35,817 nucleotides of DNA from Bacteroidaceae bacterium (GCA_017559845.1 JAFYQQ010000041.1:1-35817), one strand, 5' to 3'; counted from the first letter of the stretch, positions 1-9,655 are shown. The notes: generated by a model not told the origin, from the sequence alone. Translations and numbers: made by a program.

Positions 1-603
1 CACCTTGGGAACACTTTCCGTTCCGTATGCCATCGCACCGATTGCCTGCACACCGCCAATCTTATAAATGCGGCCGACACCGGCTATGCGGGCTGCCACC
101 AGAATGGCCGGATTCACTTTTCCCTCTCTGTTGGGAGGAGTACATAGCACAATCTCTTCACAACCGGCAATGCGTGCCGGAGTGGCAAGCATGAGTACGG
201 TACTGAACAAGGGGGCTGTGCCGCCGGGGATGTACAAACCCACCTTCTGGATGGGAACTGACTTCTGCCAGCACTCCACTCCCTGCACCACTTCCACACG
301 GATTTCCTGAAATGCTTGTGCGGCATGGAACTTGCGGATGTTCTGGTGAGCCAGCAGCAAAGACTGCTTCAGCTCCTCACTCACAAGCAGTTCCGCCTCT
401 TTCATTTCCTCCTCGGTCACTGCCAAAGCGTCCAGACAAACCTTGTCAAAGCGTTCTTCGTACTCGCGTACAGCCTGGTCTCCACGTGCCTTCACGTCGG
501 CAAGCACCTCTGCCACCACAGCATTCAGGTGGGAGGCTTCGTGTGTGGGACGGCTCAGAAGTTGGGGCCAGACATTTCTCTCGGGATATTCGTAAACTTT
601 CAT
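1..603 (-). CDS. hisD: Histidinol dehydrogenase, N-terminal part (cut by window edge)
   Basis: Reading the minus strand from the ATG at 603 gives an open frame of 201 codons that leaves the window. It starts MKVYEYPERNVW and contains the HisD signature GLYIPGGTAPLFSTVLML, then an ARIAGCEEIVLCTPP segment and IYKIGGVQAIGAMAYGT near the edge. HisD is the NAD-dependent, zinc-containing enzyme that oxidises L-histidinol to L-histidine in the last steps of histidine synthesis. Only the N-terminal half is visible, so the zinc ligands and catalytic histidines cannot be checked. It starts 25 bp after the hisG stop on the same strand, so the two are almost certainly co-transcribed as the head of a his operon continuing to the left. 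Confidence 0.95.
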   Translation of the reverse strand, partial: MKVYEYPERNVWPQLLSRPTHEASHLNAVVAEVLADVKARGDQAVREYEERFDKVCLDALAVTEEEMKEAELLVSEELKQSLLLAHQNIRKFHAAQAFQEIRVEVVQGVECWQKSVPIQKVGLYIPGGTAPLFSTVLMLATPARIAGCEEIVLCTPPNREGKVNPAILVAARIAGVGRIYKIGGVQAIGAMAYGTESVPKV

Positions 604-628
604 CGGGACGAAAAAAAGAATGTCGGTT

Positions 629-1480
629 TTAAAGAATCATCTTTTCAACGGGCAACACAAGAATTCCCTGAGCGCCATATTCCTTCAGTTGGCGGATGAT
701 TTCCCAGAAACGCTTCTCGTCAATGACGGTATGCACACTACTCCATCCCGGAGTGGCCAGAGGCATAACAGTGGGACTTTTGGCACCAGGCAATACAGAC
801 ACCACATCGTCCACACGTTCCGTAGGCACGTTCATGAGCACATATTTCTTGTCCTCTGCCGCCTTTACGGCTTCTATTCTGAAAAGTAGCTCGTCCAGAA
901 TGGCACGCTTGTCCTCGTCCATTCCCCGGTTGCCGATAAGAAGGGCTTCGCTCTTCATCACCACCTCAACCTCGGCAAGATTGTTGCTTACCAACGTGCT
1001 GCCACTGCTCACAATGTCAAAGATGGCATCGGCCAGACCGATACCCGGGCTGATTTCCACCGAGCCAGTGATGACATGGATGTCGGCAGCAATGCGGTTC
1101 TTCTGCATGAACCGACGAAGGATTCCGGGATAAGAGGTGGCAATCTTCTTGCCCTCGAACCATTGCAGGCCTGTATATTTCTCTGCCTTGGGGATGGCAA
1201 GACTCAAACGGCACTTGCTGAAACCGAGCGGACGGATAACCTCTGCATCCTCCTGACGCTCTTCATACTCGTTCTGTCCCACAATACCCAAGTCTGCCAC
1301 TCCTGTGGCCACACTTTGGGGAATGTCATCATCGCGGAGATAAAGCACCTCGATAGGGAAATTACTGCTTTGCACCAGAAGAGTGCGTTTGCTGCTGCTC
1401 ACCTTAATGCCGGCCTCAGACAGCAAGGCCATTGTATCTTCGAACAAACGGCCTTTAGATTGTACTGCTATTCGTAACAT
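629..1480 (-). CDS. hisG: ATP phosphoribosyltransferase, long form
   Basis: The 283-residue protein matches HisG, which joins ATP and PRPP in the first committed step of histidine synthesis in the cytoplasm. It opens with MLRIAVQSKGRLFEDT. It carries the phosphate-binding stretch ITGSVEISPGIGLADAIFDIV near residue 140, followed by SSGSTL. The length and the C-terminal region (about 205-283) correspond to the long form with its own ACT-like regulatory domain. That form is feedback-inhibited by histidine directly and needs no HisZ partner. hisD follows 25 bp downstream; the small Dabb gene lies 33 bp upstream on the same strand. No histidine-rich leader peptide is visible in the short upstream gap. 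Confidence 0.96.
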   Translation of the reverse strand: MLRIAVQSKGRLFEDTMALLSEAGIKVSSSKRTLLVQSSNFPIEVLYLRDDDIPQSVATGVADLGIVGQNEYEERQEDAEVIRPLGFSKCRLSLAIPKAEKYTGLQWFEGKKIATSYPGILRRFMQKNRIAADIHVITGSVEISPGIGLADAIFDIVSSGSTLVSNNLAEVEVVMKSEALLIGNRGMDEDKRAILDELLFRIEAVKAAEDKKYVLMNVPTERVDDVVSVLPGAKSPTVMPLATPGWSSVHTVIDEKRFWEIIRQLKEYGAQGILVLPVEKMIL

Positions 1481-1513
1481 TTATTTCTTTTTTACCTTTA
1501 TTTTCAAATCCAA

Positions 1514-1813
1514 TTAAAATTCATAGTCCGAGCAAGCACGAGCTTTCATGTGCGGAACGATAATCTGCGCCACCGCCACGTGTGCGGGATGAACCGCGTA
1601 TGTCTTAACGTCCTCCAGTGTCTCAAACTCACTGCTCAAGGCCACCTCGTACTTCTCGTTGGGATTAACGTTGAACCCCACTTCTATATGCTTGATGCAA
1701 GGAATCTGGACCGGCAAAGCCAAAATTCCTTCCTTAAATGCTTTCATTACCTGAAGTTTCTCAGCCTCTGTCATTTCGTCCTTCAGCTGGAACAACACTA
1801 CATGCTTTATCAT
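1514..1813 (-). CDS. Dabb (stress-responsive A/B barrel) domain protein
   Basis: A protein of 99 residues starting MIKHVVLFQLKDEM and ending ARACSDYEF. The opening KHVVLFQLK, a central GFNVNPNEKYEVALSSEFETLEDVKTYAVHPAHV and a terminal VPHMKAR are typical of the Dabb family of small dimeric ferredoxin-like barrels. Biochemical roles of most bacterial members are unknown. The frame could extend upstream to 1846, but that would start inside the TAnnTTTG promoter box at 1844-1851, so the ATG at 1813 is preferred. It sits just upstream of hisG on the same strand and may share its transcript; a direct role in histidine synthesis is not implied. Confidence 0.85.
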   Translation of the reverse strand: MIKHVVLFQLKDEMTEAEKLQVMKAFKEGILALPVQIPCIKHIEVGFNVNPNEKYEVALSSEFETLEDVKTYAVHPAHVAVAQIIVPHMKARACSDYEF

Positions 1814-1843
1814 ACGATACTGTTTTTTATATATAATGAGGTG

Positions 1844-1851
1844 CAAAGGTA
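1844..1851 (-). promoter_or_regulatory. Bacteroidetes -7 promoter box (TACCTTTG)
   Basis: On the minus strand this reads TACCTTTG, an exact match to the TAnnTTTG -7 element used by the primary sigma factor of Bacteroidetes. It lies 30 bp upstream of the chosen start of the Dabb gene. A TTTG lies upstream but at a 12 bp gap instead of 19-21, so the -33 element is not convincing. Confidence 0.6.
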
Positions 1852-1958
1852 CATAATTTTATTCAAACCACCTACATCATTCCACCGCATTTTCAGACAT
1901 AGTTTCCACATAGATGTATGCGGAAACTTTTTTGTATCCTGGAGGTATCTTTACCCTA

Positions 1959-4745
1959 TCATCGGACCACGACCTTACGGCCGTTGACAAGGTAGATGCC
2001 TTTCTTGAGGCCGGAAAGGGACGTGGCTGCCTTTCTTACCATGCGGCCATTCAGGTCGTATACGTCGGCCATGTATCCGTTGCCGTCAGGCAGTACGGGC
2101 AGCCCGTCGGGATTATCGTCAGGAAGGTTGTAGTATCCTCCCTTTGACTTGTCATACGCCACAAGCAGACGATCTCGGCGCAGCATGGGATAGGCATCGG
2201 ACTGCAGGTCCTGGCGCCACACTTCGTGCTTGCCACTGGCATTCAGTTTGTAGCACAGTTCGCCGCTGGCCGCCTGGTCGGCTGTAATGCGCGTAACTTG
2301 GTCGCCCACGCTCTCGTAACAATTGTAGAAACTGCAGCCACCGGAATAGCGTGCAAACGTGCGGGTGTTGTTGTCCACTCCGCTCACCGGACCAATGTTG
2401 TAGCAGTTCTCCACCGTGGCGTTGCTGCCCAGCCAACCGGACAAGGCGCCGCTTTCGTGTCCGCCGCTGATGGTTCCGGTGTTGTAGCAATGGGCGATGA
2501 AGAGCGTAGCGCTGCTGCTCATGTTACAGCCGAAAATACCGGATACGTTCTGTGCCGTACCCGAAATATTGGCCTCGTTGCCCACGCGTTCAATCGTAAC
2601 GATTCCGGTGCCGTTGGAGCCGCCCACAATGCCCACATAAGCCGTGCCCGATATGCTGCAGCTGGCGTCCAGCGTAAAGTCGTGGATATAGGCGCCTTCG
2701 CCCACCACGCCAAAGACACCGGTATAGTTTCCGCCCTTGATGTGGAGGTTGCTGATGACGTGACCCTGTCCGTCAAACTCGCCATGGAATACAGCGCTCT
2801 CCTTTCCGGCGGCGGGATAGTTGGTAATGCCTGCCATGTCGATGTCGGCCGTCAGCACGCCCTTGGTATAGGCGCCGCCCCTGTTCACGTACTTGGCAAA
2901 TTCCACCATCTGCTGTGCCGATGCGATATAAATGGTGGTATCCTTTATCTCCACGTCGCTGTAATGCAGGTAGTCGTTTATCCACTCCACGCGTTCTGGG
3001 ATATAATCGCGCAACACGTTCACCTCGGCTTCATAGGATCCCAGGGCAAAGGCATTCATGTGTACCTGACTGTTCAGGATGGGCCAACGGATAAAGTTGA
3101 GCCGCTGCGAGGCGTCGAGCACCTGGGCCATACTGTCCACAAAGTGCAGAAGATTGTCGGGGGCCATGTCGCCGCTCTCCAGTTTTTCCTTCCAGATGCG
3201 CTTCAGCATGCCGTCGGCATAGGGGTCGGTGAAGATGCGCTTCACAAAGTTGTTCATGTTGTATGCCGAGCTTCCGCCGTTCAGATACACCCAAGTGACG
3301 CGGTTGCTGACGGGATACGTGCGGGAGTCATTGTTGAAGGCCAGATCGAAGTCCCAACTGGGTGCCACCTGAAACTGGTCGCTGTTGCGGTTCTTGGACA
3401 TATAGGTGCTCCAGTAGGTATCGGTGTTGCCCGTAAATTCGCCCACAATGAAATGGCGCACAAAAGACTCCATGTCCAGATACTTGCGGTATCCGTTGAC
3501 CGAATCCTTGAATTCCGAGGAGAAGACCGCATCCTCCAACAGGTTGAAATAGTCCGTGATGTATTTCTTCTGCTCCGGAGTGATGTCATCCTCTCCGGGC
3601 GACTTGATGGTGACGGGCATGCCCCTTCGGGTAGTGAACCACGACTTTTCGCCCGAGGCATAGGCATCCACCTCCACCAGATAGCCGCCCGTGATGTTGG
3701 GGTGTTCATTGTCCGAAGGCTCCATTTCCGTGATGGGCACACGGTTGGGGTCAGCGGTAATCTGGTCGCAAAGCTGATAGCAGCCCTTGTACTGGCCGTT
3801 CATGATGACGTCCACCGGCTGGCAATAGGGCGTATAGGGCATGCCCACACGCTTGCTGATTTCAAACGCAAGGATGTTGCGCATCAGTGTCTTGTCGCCA
3901 TAATTGTTGATGAGCGTCCATTTCTTTGCCTTGGCCGGACTCTCAAGCGGAGAATCCTTCAGCATGTGATGACTCTTGCCGTCGTTGAACTTGATGCGGT
4001 ATGGCTTCTTGGGAAAGCCCATGGATGCGTTTCCGCGAAGACGGGCGGTGATGGGATATTCCTGAATCCTTGTGCCGTTGTCATAGACCAGCGTCATGTT
4101 GGACTCAAGGTCATGTGTCTTGTCATACGGCTCCTGTCCCGAATAGACATGAATACTTAAGGTAGGCAGGTTGGTCAACTGATAAAAGCGGCTGTCATCA
4201 CCTGCGCCCTCATAACCGTAGAATTCCAGTTCGGCAATGTTGCACCTTGCATTGTCCGGACCCAGATAACGGACATAGCGGAAGCCGCGGGACACACAGA
4301 CATCGGCATGGTCAATGACGCCAACTTCTCCCGTCTCGGGAATCAGATAAAGGGGAACGGCATCAAGGAAGTCCGCACGATTGGAACCCTCGAACAGTCC
4401 GAGCTGCACACGGTTGGGGCCATTATGGTCGTTTCTAGGGCTCCATCCCACCCGTGTGATGACATGGGGCGTACCCAAATCCAGCCCCACCCAAGTGTAG
4501 GAGCGGTCATAGGAGGCATAGAATGAGTTCAGATCGCCATCGAACGCGCATTGTGGCGTATTGACCGTACTGGATGCCGCTCCAGTGGCGTAATCCACAC
4601 TGGTGCTGCCGATGGGCGTTCCTGTGAGTTTTGACGGTTGCTGAGCCCTCAGTGGAAGCAGAGAGCCAAAGAGCATAACGGCCATGAAGAGGCTCCTGAA
4701 AATGTTATTCACTACTGAACTTTCGTGTTTTCTCATGAATTTCAT
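1959..4745 (-). CDS. Secreted CotH-family protein with discoidin and GLUG-like domains and a T9SS tail
   Basis: About 928 residues. Order from the N terminus: signal peptide (MAVMLFGSLLPLRA then QQ); F5/8 type C (discoidin) module with VGLDLGTPHVITRVGW and YVRYLGPDNARCNIAELEFYGYE; CotH domain with ITARLRGNASMGFPKKPYRIKF, VDVIMNGQYKGCYQLCDQI and a DFDLAFNND motif; GLUG-like repeats (FDGQGHVISNLHIKG, YTGVFGVVG); and a C-terminal tail, VYDLNGRMVRKA then GLKKGIYLVNGRKVVV. That tail is a type A sorting domain for type IX secretion, so the product is probably exported and surface-attached. CotH proteins of spores are kinase-like; the substrate here is unknown. The frame extends to 4763, but that codon lies almost at the predicted transcription start, so 4745 is preferred; 4736 is also possible. 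Confidence 0.88.
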   Translation of the reverse strand: MKFMRKHESSVVNNIFRSLFMAVMLFGSLLPLRAQQPSKLTGTPIGSTSVDYATGAASSTVNTPQCAFDGDLNSFYASYDRSYTWVGLDLGTPHVITRVGWSPRNDHNGPNRVQLGLFEGSNRADFLDAVPLYLIPETGEVGVIDHADVCVSRGFRYVRYLGPDNARCNIAELEFYGYEGAGDDSRFYQLTNLPTLSIHVYSGQEPYDKTHDLESNMTLVYDNGTRIQEYPITARLRGNASMGFPKKPYRIKFNDGKSHHMLKDSPLESPAKAKKWTLINNYGDKTLMRNILAFEISKRVGMPYTPYCQPVDVIMNGQYKGCYQLCDQITADPNRVPITEMEPSDNEHPNITGGYLVEVDAYASGEKSWFTTRRGMPVTIKSPGEDDITPEQKKYITDYFNLLEDAVFSSEFKDSVNGYRKYLDMESFVRHFIVGEFTGNTDTYWSTYMSKNRNSDQFQVAPSWDFDLAFNNDSRTYPVSNRVTWVYLNGGSSAYNMNNFVKRIFTDPYADGMLKRIWKEKLESGDMAPDNLLHFVDSMAQVLDASQRLNFIRWPILNSQVHMNAFALGSYEAEVNVLRDYIPERVEWINDYLHYSDVEIKDTTIYIASAQQMVEFAKYVNRGGAYTKGVLTADIDMAGITNYPAAGKESAVFHGEFDGQGHVISNLHIKGGNYTGVFGVVGEGAYIHDFTLDASCSISGTAYVGIVGGSNGTGIVTIERVGNEANISGTAQNVSGIFGCNMSSSATLFIAHCYNTGTISGGHESGALSGWLGSNATVENCYNIGPVSGVDNNTRTFARYSGGCSFYNCYESVGDQVTRITADQAASGELCYKLNASGKHEVWRQDLQSDAYPMLRRDRLLVAYDKSKGGYYNLPDDNPDGLPVLPDGNGYMADVYDLNGRMVRKAATSLSGLKKGIYLVNGRKVVVR

Positions 4746-4770
4746 ATCTGTAATTGATGTCATTATTGTG

Positions 4771-4778
4771 CAAAGATA
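4771..4778 (-). promoter_or_regulatory. -7 promoter box (TATCTTTG) of the CotH-type gene
   Basis: The minus strand reads TATCTTTG, matching TAnnTTTG, 26 bp upstream of the ATG at 4745. Transcription would begin near 4764, which argues against the more upstream ATG at 4763. No clear -33 TTTG is seen. Confidence 0.55.
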
Positions 4779-4865
4779 GTGTTTTTTGCCCTATTTCTTG
4801 CCACCTTAGAATGAAAAAGAAACATTATTCCGCCCAAACGCATGGATTAATCGGGCTTTTTATTG

Positions 4866-4873
4866 TAATTTTG
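4866..4873 (+). promoter_or_regulatory. -7 promoter box (TAATTTTG) of the queuosine transporter gene
   Basis: TAATTTTG matches TAnnTTTG and lies 48 bp upstream of the ATG at 4922. Between them is a leader made of repeated TTTAAC units and no Shine-Dalgarno sequence, as is common in Bacteroidetes. The -33 element is not evident. Confidence 0.5.
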
Positions 4874-4887
4874 CAGCACATTGCTCA

Positions 4888-4921
4888 ATTTAACAATTTA
4901 ACCACTTAACTTTTTAACTTT
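4888..4921 (+). repeat. TTTAAC-rich leader, copy 1
   Basis: Four TTAAC units spaced 8-10 bp run directly into the start codon of the transporter gene. The same kind of tract precedes the starts near 9979 and 13338. Confidence 0.5.
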
Positions 4922-5611
4922 ATGGACAAGGTTACGGAAAACCCTTTCAAAACCGCAGAACGGAGCACCCGTTCCAACAGCCATACGGCCCTGATGACCG
5001 TAACGGCACTTTTTGTCACGCTCTATCTCGTTTCCAATGTCATGGCGGTCAAGGTAATCAGCCTTTTCGGGCTGTTCTATTTTGATGCCGGAACCATCAC
5101 CTTTCCCTTTGCCTACATGTTGGGAGACGTACTTACGGAAATATGGGGGTTCCGCACAGCCAAACGGGTCATCTGGATGACCTTCTTCTGCAACATCCTC
5201 ATGGTCGTCTGCACACAGGTTGGCGTGTGGCTTCCCTCGCCCGATTATCTGTCAGAAACCGCCAATGCCTATAACCACATCTTCACCTATGTGCCCAGAA
5301 TTGTAGTGGGCTCTCTTGTGGGCTTCCTTTTGGGCGAATTGTCAAACGCATGGTTCATGGAGAAGATTAAGCAGAAGACCAAGGGCAAGCGGTTATGGGT
5401 GCGCACCATAGGTAGTTCGGCCATAGCCTATTGGTTTGATAGCCTGCCCTTTGTGCTGATTGCCTTTGCCGGTGTGGTCTCCACCCATGACCTGCTCATG
5501 ATGATTGTCTTCCAATATGCCGCCAAACTGCTGCTCGAAGCCTTCTTCGGCACACCCATGGCATACGCCACCGTACACGCGCTCCAACGTTTCATTGCAA
5601 AAAAGTCCTGA
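4922..5611 (+). CDS. yhhQ: Queuosine precursor transporter (YhhQ/VUT family)
   Basis: A 229-residue integral membrane protein of the YhhQ (VUT, formerly DUF165) family, whose members import preQ0/preQ1 or queuine, the precursors of the tRNA base queuosine. Family features visible are TLYLVSNVMAVKVISLFGLF, DAGTITFPFAYMLGDVLTEIWG near residues 60-80, and about six hydrophobic segments. The C-terminal half carries VVGSLVGFLLGELSNA and IAYWFDSLPFVLIAFAGV. The soluble N-terminal 20 residues are followed directly by TM1. Only 2 bp separate its stop from the ATG of the next gene, a radical SAM-like protein, so the two form an operon and support a role in salvage of a queuosine-type base. Which precursor it carries cannot be told from sequence. 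Confidence 0.92.
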   Translation: MDKVTENPFKTAERSTRSNSHTALMTVTALFVTLYLVSNVMAVKVISLFGLFYFDAGTITFPFAYMLGDVLTEIWGFRTAKRVIWMTFFCNILMVVCTQVGVWLPSPDYLSETANAYNHIFTYVPRIVVGSLVGFLLGELSNAWFMEKIKQKTKGKRLWVRTIGSSAIAYWFDSLPFVLIAFAGVVSTHDLLMMIVFQYAAKLLLEAFFGTPMAYATVHALQRFIAKKS

Positions 5612-5613
5612 CC

Positions 5614-6312
5614 ATGGAAAGGTATGCGCTCATTCATGACAAGATGCCCAGGGAGTTCATCCTGCTCCAGGGCACTGGATGCCGATGGAGGAAATGCACG
5701 TTTTGCGACTATCATCTGGATGCCGGAGCAGACCCTTATACCGTCAATGCTCCCGTCCTTGAAAAGGTGAGAGGAAGATATGGAGTGCTGGACATCATCA
5801 ACTCCGGTTCGGCACCCGAGCTGGACGAGCAGACCATCGGCCACATCAAAAGGGTGGTGAGGGAAAAGCACATCCACACGCTTTGGTTTGAGGCTCATTA
5901 CATGTACCGCAAGCGTCTGGCCGCATTTGCCGCACAGTTCGCACCGGCAGAGGTGAAGTTCCGCTGTGGGGTGGAGACCTTCGACCCCACATTGCGAAGC
6001 CTATGGAAAAAGGGCATTCCGGAACATGTAAGCGCCACAGACATTGCACAATACTTCCAAGGCATCTGCCTGCTTTGCTGCACGCAAGGCGAAAGCAGGG
6101 AACACATCCTGCAAGACATTGAACTGGCCAAAGCGCATTTCGAATACTTTAGCGTGAATGTCTTCTGCAACAACTCAACCCCAGTCAAGCAAGATCCGGA
6201 ACTTGCCGAATGGTTCATAAAAGAAGTCTATCCGCTCATCAAGGATGACAAGCGGATAGAAGTCCTTATTCAAAATACCGACCTTGGTGTCGGTGGCGAA
6301 GAGGCTTTATGA
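5614..6312 (+). CDS. Radical SAM-like protein with a CX4CX2C motif, candidate queuosine-salvage enzyme
   Basis: A 232-residue protein. Near residue 22 it has [14 protein letters not shown], so the presumed 4Fe-4S cysteines are spaced C-X4-C-X2-C; the common radical SAM spacing is CX3CX2C. The rest looks like a short radical SAM barrel: [47 protein letters not shown], and [18 protein letters not shown]. It starts 2 bp after a YhhQ-type transporter, so a role in processing an imported queuosine precursor is likely. Radical SAM queuine lyase (QueL), which converts queuine to preQ1, is the best-known enzyme in such a setting. Assignment to QueL is inference from context and size, not from a recognised catalytic motif. 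Its 3' end overlaps the convergent GH95 gene by 6 bp. Confidence 0.75.
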   Translation: MERYALIHDKMPREFILLQGTGCRWRKCTFCDYHLDAGADPYTVNAPVLEKVRGRYGVLDIINSGSAPELDEQTIGHIKRVVREKHIHTLWFEAHYMYRKRLAAFAAQFAPAEVKFRCGVETFDPTLRSLWKKGIPEHVSATDIAQYFQGICLLCCTQGESREHILQDIELAKAHFEYFSVNVFCNNSTPVKQDPELAEWFIKEVYPLIKDDKRIEVLIQNTDLGVGGEEAL

Positions 6313-8757
6313 CGCAAATACGATGGTGACGGTATCGCCAGCCTTGGACTTGATGGAATAGACACCATTGCCCATGGGGGTGACCTTGGCTGGTTTTCCG
6401 CCTACCGTTATCTGAGCCTTGTCCAGTCCGTCACACTTCACCTTGCAAGGCTGTCCCTGGTTGTTCTTTATCTCTGCCTTTTCCGTCTTTCCCTGCTTCC
6501 ATGAGACGGCCACCTCAAAGTCGCCAATGGCCTTCAGTCCGCTGATGCTTCCCTGTTGCCACACCTGGGGCAAAGCAGGCAGAAGATGTATGACCCCACT
6601 GTGGCTTTGCATGAGCATCTCGGCAATGCCCGCCGTGGCACCAAAGTTGCCGTCAATTTGGAAAGGCGGATGCTGGTCATAAAGGTTGTAAGAGACTCCA
6701 CCACCTCTATGATAGTTTATGCCATCGCCTCTGTAATGCGCAAGGGCAAGCTCAAGGATGTCATGCGCGTGATTTCCGTCCAGCGCGCGTGCCCAAAGAT
6801 TGATTTTCCAACCCATGGACCAGCCCGTGGAGGCATCTCCACGAAGTTTCAGACTGTTTACCATAGCATTGAACAGTTCAGAGCCCTGTTCAATCTGACT
6901 GAAAGGATAGAGACACATGGCATGGGAGATATGGCGATGGCCGTTCTGCCCCACCTTGTACGGGCTGTACTTCCATTCACGCAAGATTTTATCGCCCGGT
7001 TTGATTCCGTTCACGTTCTCGCCCCAAGCACCATCGTAAGTCTCGGTTCTAAGTCCGCGATCCATATTGGAGAAACGCTCACGGATAAGTTCAAGTTCAT
7101 CTGTGTCAACCCCACTTTGCTTAACACCCAATACGTCAATGGCCTTCAGCGTATTGTCGAAGAGTTCCCATACTAACTGCTGGGCATGAGGCATGGCATC
7201 CTCCACAGGTCCGTGCTCGGGCGAATATTCCTTGGGGCAGACATAGAGCCCATCCTTCTTGTCCTGAATCAGGCGATCCAACCAGAACTGAGTGGCACTA
7301 AGCATAGAGGGGAAGGCCCTACGAAGGAACTTCTTGTCAAGTGTGTAGCAATAGTGTTGCCACAAGTGGGTGCAATACCATGCGTTTGCAATGACATACT
7401 CGTGCATGAATCCGCCCACACCACCGAAGATGTTGTTCTCGGTATAGCAGGTCCATCCTCGTTCCTGAGCCGCATCCTTGGCATAACGTTTCCATGAAGT
7501 GTGGGGCGATGAGGGCGAAGACATATTGATGATGTAGTTCAAGAACGGCAGATGCAGCTCGCCAAGTGAGGTGATTTCCGTTGGCCAATAATTCATCTGC
7601 ACATTGATGTTGGAGTGGATGTCGCAATTCCATGCCGGCTTTTGGCTGTTGTTCCAGATTCCCTGCAGATTGGCAGGCAGGTCCACACCACGGCTCGATG
7701 AGATGGACAGATAGCGGCCATAGGCATAATAGAGTTCTTCAAGCATCAGCACCTCGGCCTCCATGCCCGTTGTGCGCTTGGCATAGTTGCGGATAAGCTC
7801 GTCTGTTGGCATTGTATTTTGTGACGCAAGAGAGAAGATTGAGCGTTCAAAGAGTTGCTTATAATCCGCCAAATGATCTTTATAGAGTTTCTCCCAACCC
7901 TTCTTTGCGGCCTTATTGGCACGTTTCTTCATCTGAAAAGGAAGTTCTGCTGTGCCCGACGTAAACGACTCGACAGAAGCGTCAAAATCAGTTCCTCCTG
8001 CCAGTACCAACAGGCATTCGGTAGCATTCTTCAGGGTAATGCCGTCCGAAGCAGTACTGAGCTGTCCGTCCTTTGAAACCACCTTCAGACGGGCATTGTA
8101 GGAAACCGTCTGCAACTTGCCCCCAAAGACAGCCTCACCGTTCTCGTATGTGGTCTTGCCCTTGTCGCCTGCCACACCCGAAACCATGGTGAAACGCAAG
8201 TTCAGGGCACCAGTCTGGCTTGCCTTGTAATGTGCCACCACCACCTTGTCCGGATAAGAGGCAATGTATTCCCTATTGAATTTCACACCACCATCGGCAC
8301 AGCTGTATGCCACACGGGCGGTGGCGCAGGACAAGTCCAGCTCACGGTGATAATCCACCACAGCCTTCTCTTTGGAGAATGTTCCGCTCAGGTCTTCCAC
8401 ATATACCGAGCCGAAGTTCTCATAATGGCCATAGTCGTTATATCCGGCATTGTCTGTGCTTGTTCCGCTCCAGAGCGTCTTTTCGTTGAACTGAATCTCA
8501 TCCACCCTGACCCCACCGAAGATGGAAGCTCCGAACTGGCCGTTGCCCAGAGGCAGGGAATACTCCTCCCACTGGTTGGAGATGTTATGGGCTGTTGCGG
8601 GCAACGTGTACCAAAGGGTATGTTTTGCCTTCGGGCGGAAATTCATGTCGGGACGGATGGCATACTCTCCTGTTCCCGTCTTCTGCTGTGCCATGGCAGG
8701 CAAAGCAAGGACAAGCGCGACAAAAGCGCAAAGCAATGTTCTGGCGGTCTTAATCAT
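6307..8757 (-). CDS. Glycoside hydrolase family 95 (alpha-L-fucosidase/galactosidase type)
   Basis: An 816-residue secreted enzyme with an N-terminal signal peptide ending LALPAMA-QQ. The N-terminal beta domain begins [20 protein letters not shown], a GH95 hallmark, followed by [11 protein letters not shown]. In the catalytic barrel, [14 protein letters not shown] (residues 381-394) holds the two asparagines N383 and N385 that correspond to those assisting the catalytic water in AfcA of Bifidobacterium. E514 (YSPEHGP) and D702 ([10 protein letters not shown]) fit the other acidic catalytic positions. GH95 members remove alpha-1,2-linked L-fucose, or less often L-galactose, from glycans with inversion. 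No SusC/SusD pair lies beside it, so it is not in a standard polysaccharide utilisation locus. It follows the TPR gene on the same strand with a 65 bp gap. Confidence 0.93.
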   Translation of the reverse strand: MIKTARTLLCAFVALVLALPAMAQQKTGTGEYAIRPDMNFRPKAKHTLWYTLPATAHNISNQWEEYSLPLGNGQFGASIFGGVRVDEIQFNEKTLWSGTSTDNAGYNDYGHYENFGSVYVEDLSGTFSKEKAVVDYHRELDLSCATARVAYSCADGGVKFNREYIASYPDKVVVAHYKASQTGALNLRFTMVSGVAGDKGKTTYENGEAVFGGKLQTVSYNARLKVVSKDGQLSTASDGITLKNATECLLVLAGGTDFDASVESFTSGTAELPFQMKKRANKAAKKGWEKLYKDHLADYKQLFERSIFSLASQNTMPTDELIRNYAKRTTGMEAEVLMLEELYYAYGRYLSISSSRGVDLPANLQGIWNNSQKPAWNCDIHSNINVQMNYWPTEITSLGELHLPFLNYIINMSSPSSPHTSWKRYAKDAAQERGWTCYTENNIFGGVGGFMHEYVIANAWYCTHLWQHYCYTLDKKFLRRAFPSMLSATQFWLDRLIQDKKDGLYVCPKEYSPEHGPVEDAMPHAQQLVWELFDNTLKAIDVLGVKQSGVDTDELELIRERFSNMDRGLRTETYDGAWGENVNGIKPGDKILREWKYSPYKVGQNGHRHISHAMCLYPFSQIEQGSELFNAMVNSLKLRGDASTGWSMGWKINLWARALDGNHAHDILELALAHYRGDGINYHRGGGVSYNLYDQHPPFQIDGNFGATAGIAEMLMQSHSGVIHLLPALPQVWQQGSISGLKAIGDFEVAVSWKQGKTEKAEIKNNQGQPCKVKCDGLDKAQITVGGKPAKVTPMGNGVYSIKSKAGDTVTIVFAS

Positions 8758-8822
8758 ACTTTACATTAGTTATTATATTCGTGATATTTTCTTTCCATAT
8801 CGTTTCGGGCTGAGGGGGAGCC

Positions 8823-9650
8823 TCACTTCGTTGTGGCCTGATGCATGAGGGTGGCCACCTCATCCGGATTGGCTCCATATTTCAGGGCTTGTTTCAGGTC
8901 GGCCATGGCCTCCTTGCGTTCGTTCAGCTTCAGGCGGAAGGTGGCGCGTGCCAGATACACCTCGGCATCCTGTGGGGCCAGCAGGACGGCCTGTTCATAA
9001 TCATGACGTGCCGGTTCATACTGCTTGCGTTCCTCTTCCATCCCTGCCCTCACCAGATAGAGATGGCTGTGCCGTGGATAATGTTCTATCAGGCGGTTTA
9101 TGCCCTCCATGGCCTCTCTCGGCCTGCGTTCCTTGTTGTTGAGCAGCACAAGGCCCAGATGGGCGTTCTCGTGCATGGGGTCGAGCCTCAGTATGCGCTC
9201 ATAGTCCTGCCGTGCCAGCGGATTCTTCCGCTGTCCGGCATAGGCGTATGCACGGAAGAAGAGGGCGTCAATGTGTTCCGCATCCTGTTCCAGCACGGAG
9301 GTATAGTCCGCAACGGCCTTTTCCTCGTTTCCCAACATCAGGTACAGTCCGGCCCTGCTCATGAGCAATGCGGTATCGGCAGGCATAACGTGCAGTCCCT
9401 TGCCATAGTTGTCCAGCGCAAGCTGGTGCTCGCCCTCGCGTTCGTAGATGCGTCCCAGATAGCGATAGACAATGGCGTTCGACTTCGATGCCGGACTCAG
9501 CCTCAGTGCCTGCTTGAATTGTGCCTTGGCCTGCTCCACACTGTCCGCAGCCAGACAGTCGATGGCCTTTCGCACACATTGCTGGTACGTCTGACCCTTG
9601 GAACAAAGCGCCACACAACACACGCAAAAGATAAGAATCATCCTTTTCAT
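8823..9650 (-). CDS. Secreted TPR-repeat protein
   Basis: About 275 residues beginning MKRMILIFCVCCVALCSKGQ, a signal peptide, followed by at least six tetratricopeptide repeats covering the rest of the protein. Examples are NAIVYRYLGRIYEREGEHQ, HIDALFFRAYAYAGQRKNP and AEVYLARATFRLKLNERKE. TPR arrays bind other proteins; no enzymatic domain is present and the partner is unknown. The open frame runs on upstream to 9761, but that stretch is the translated promoter repeat, in which VFRSLIRTF occurs twice, so the ATG at 9650 is chosen. The gene is driven from a duplicated promoter at 9656-9762. Confidence 0.82.
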   Translation of the reverse strand: MKRMILIFCVCCVALCSKGQTYQQCVRKAIDCLAADSVEQAKAQFKQALRLSPASKSNAIVYRYLGRIYEREGEHQLALDNYGKGLHVMPADTALLMSRAGLYLMLGNEEKAVADYTSVLEQDAEHIDALFFRAYAYAGQRKNPLARQDYERILRLDPMHENAHLGLVLLNNKERRPREAMEGINRLIEHYPRHSHLYLVRAGMEEERKQYEPARHDYEQAVLLAPQDAEVYLARATFRLKLNERKEAMADLKQALKYGANPDEVATLMHQATTK

Positions 9651-9655
9651 GCTGG

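Noticed and set aside
2226..4160. Long open frame of 644 codons on the plus strand
   Set aside because: It lies wholly opposite the CotH-type gene, whose domains and signal are clear; the antisense protein has no recognisable domain and is rich in His, Val and Ala as expected of a shadow frame.
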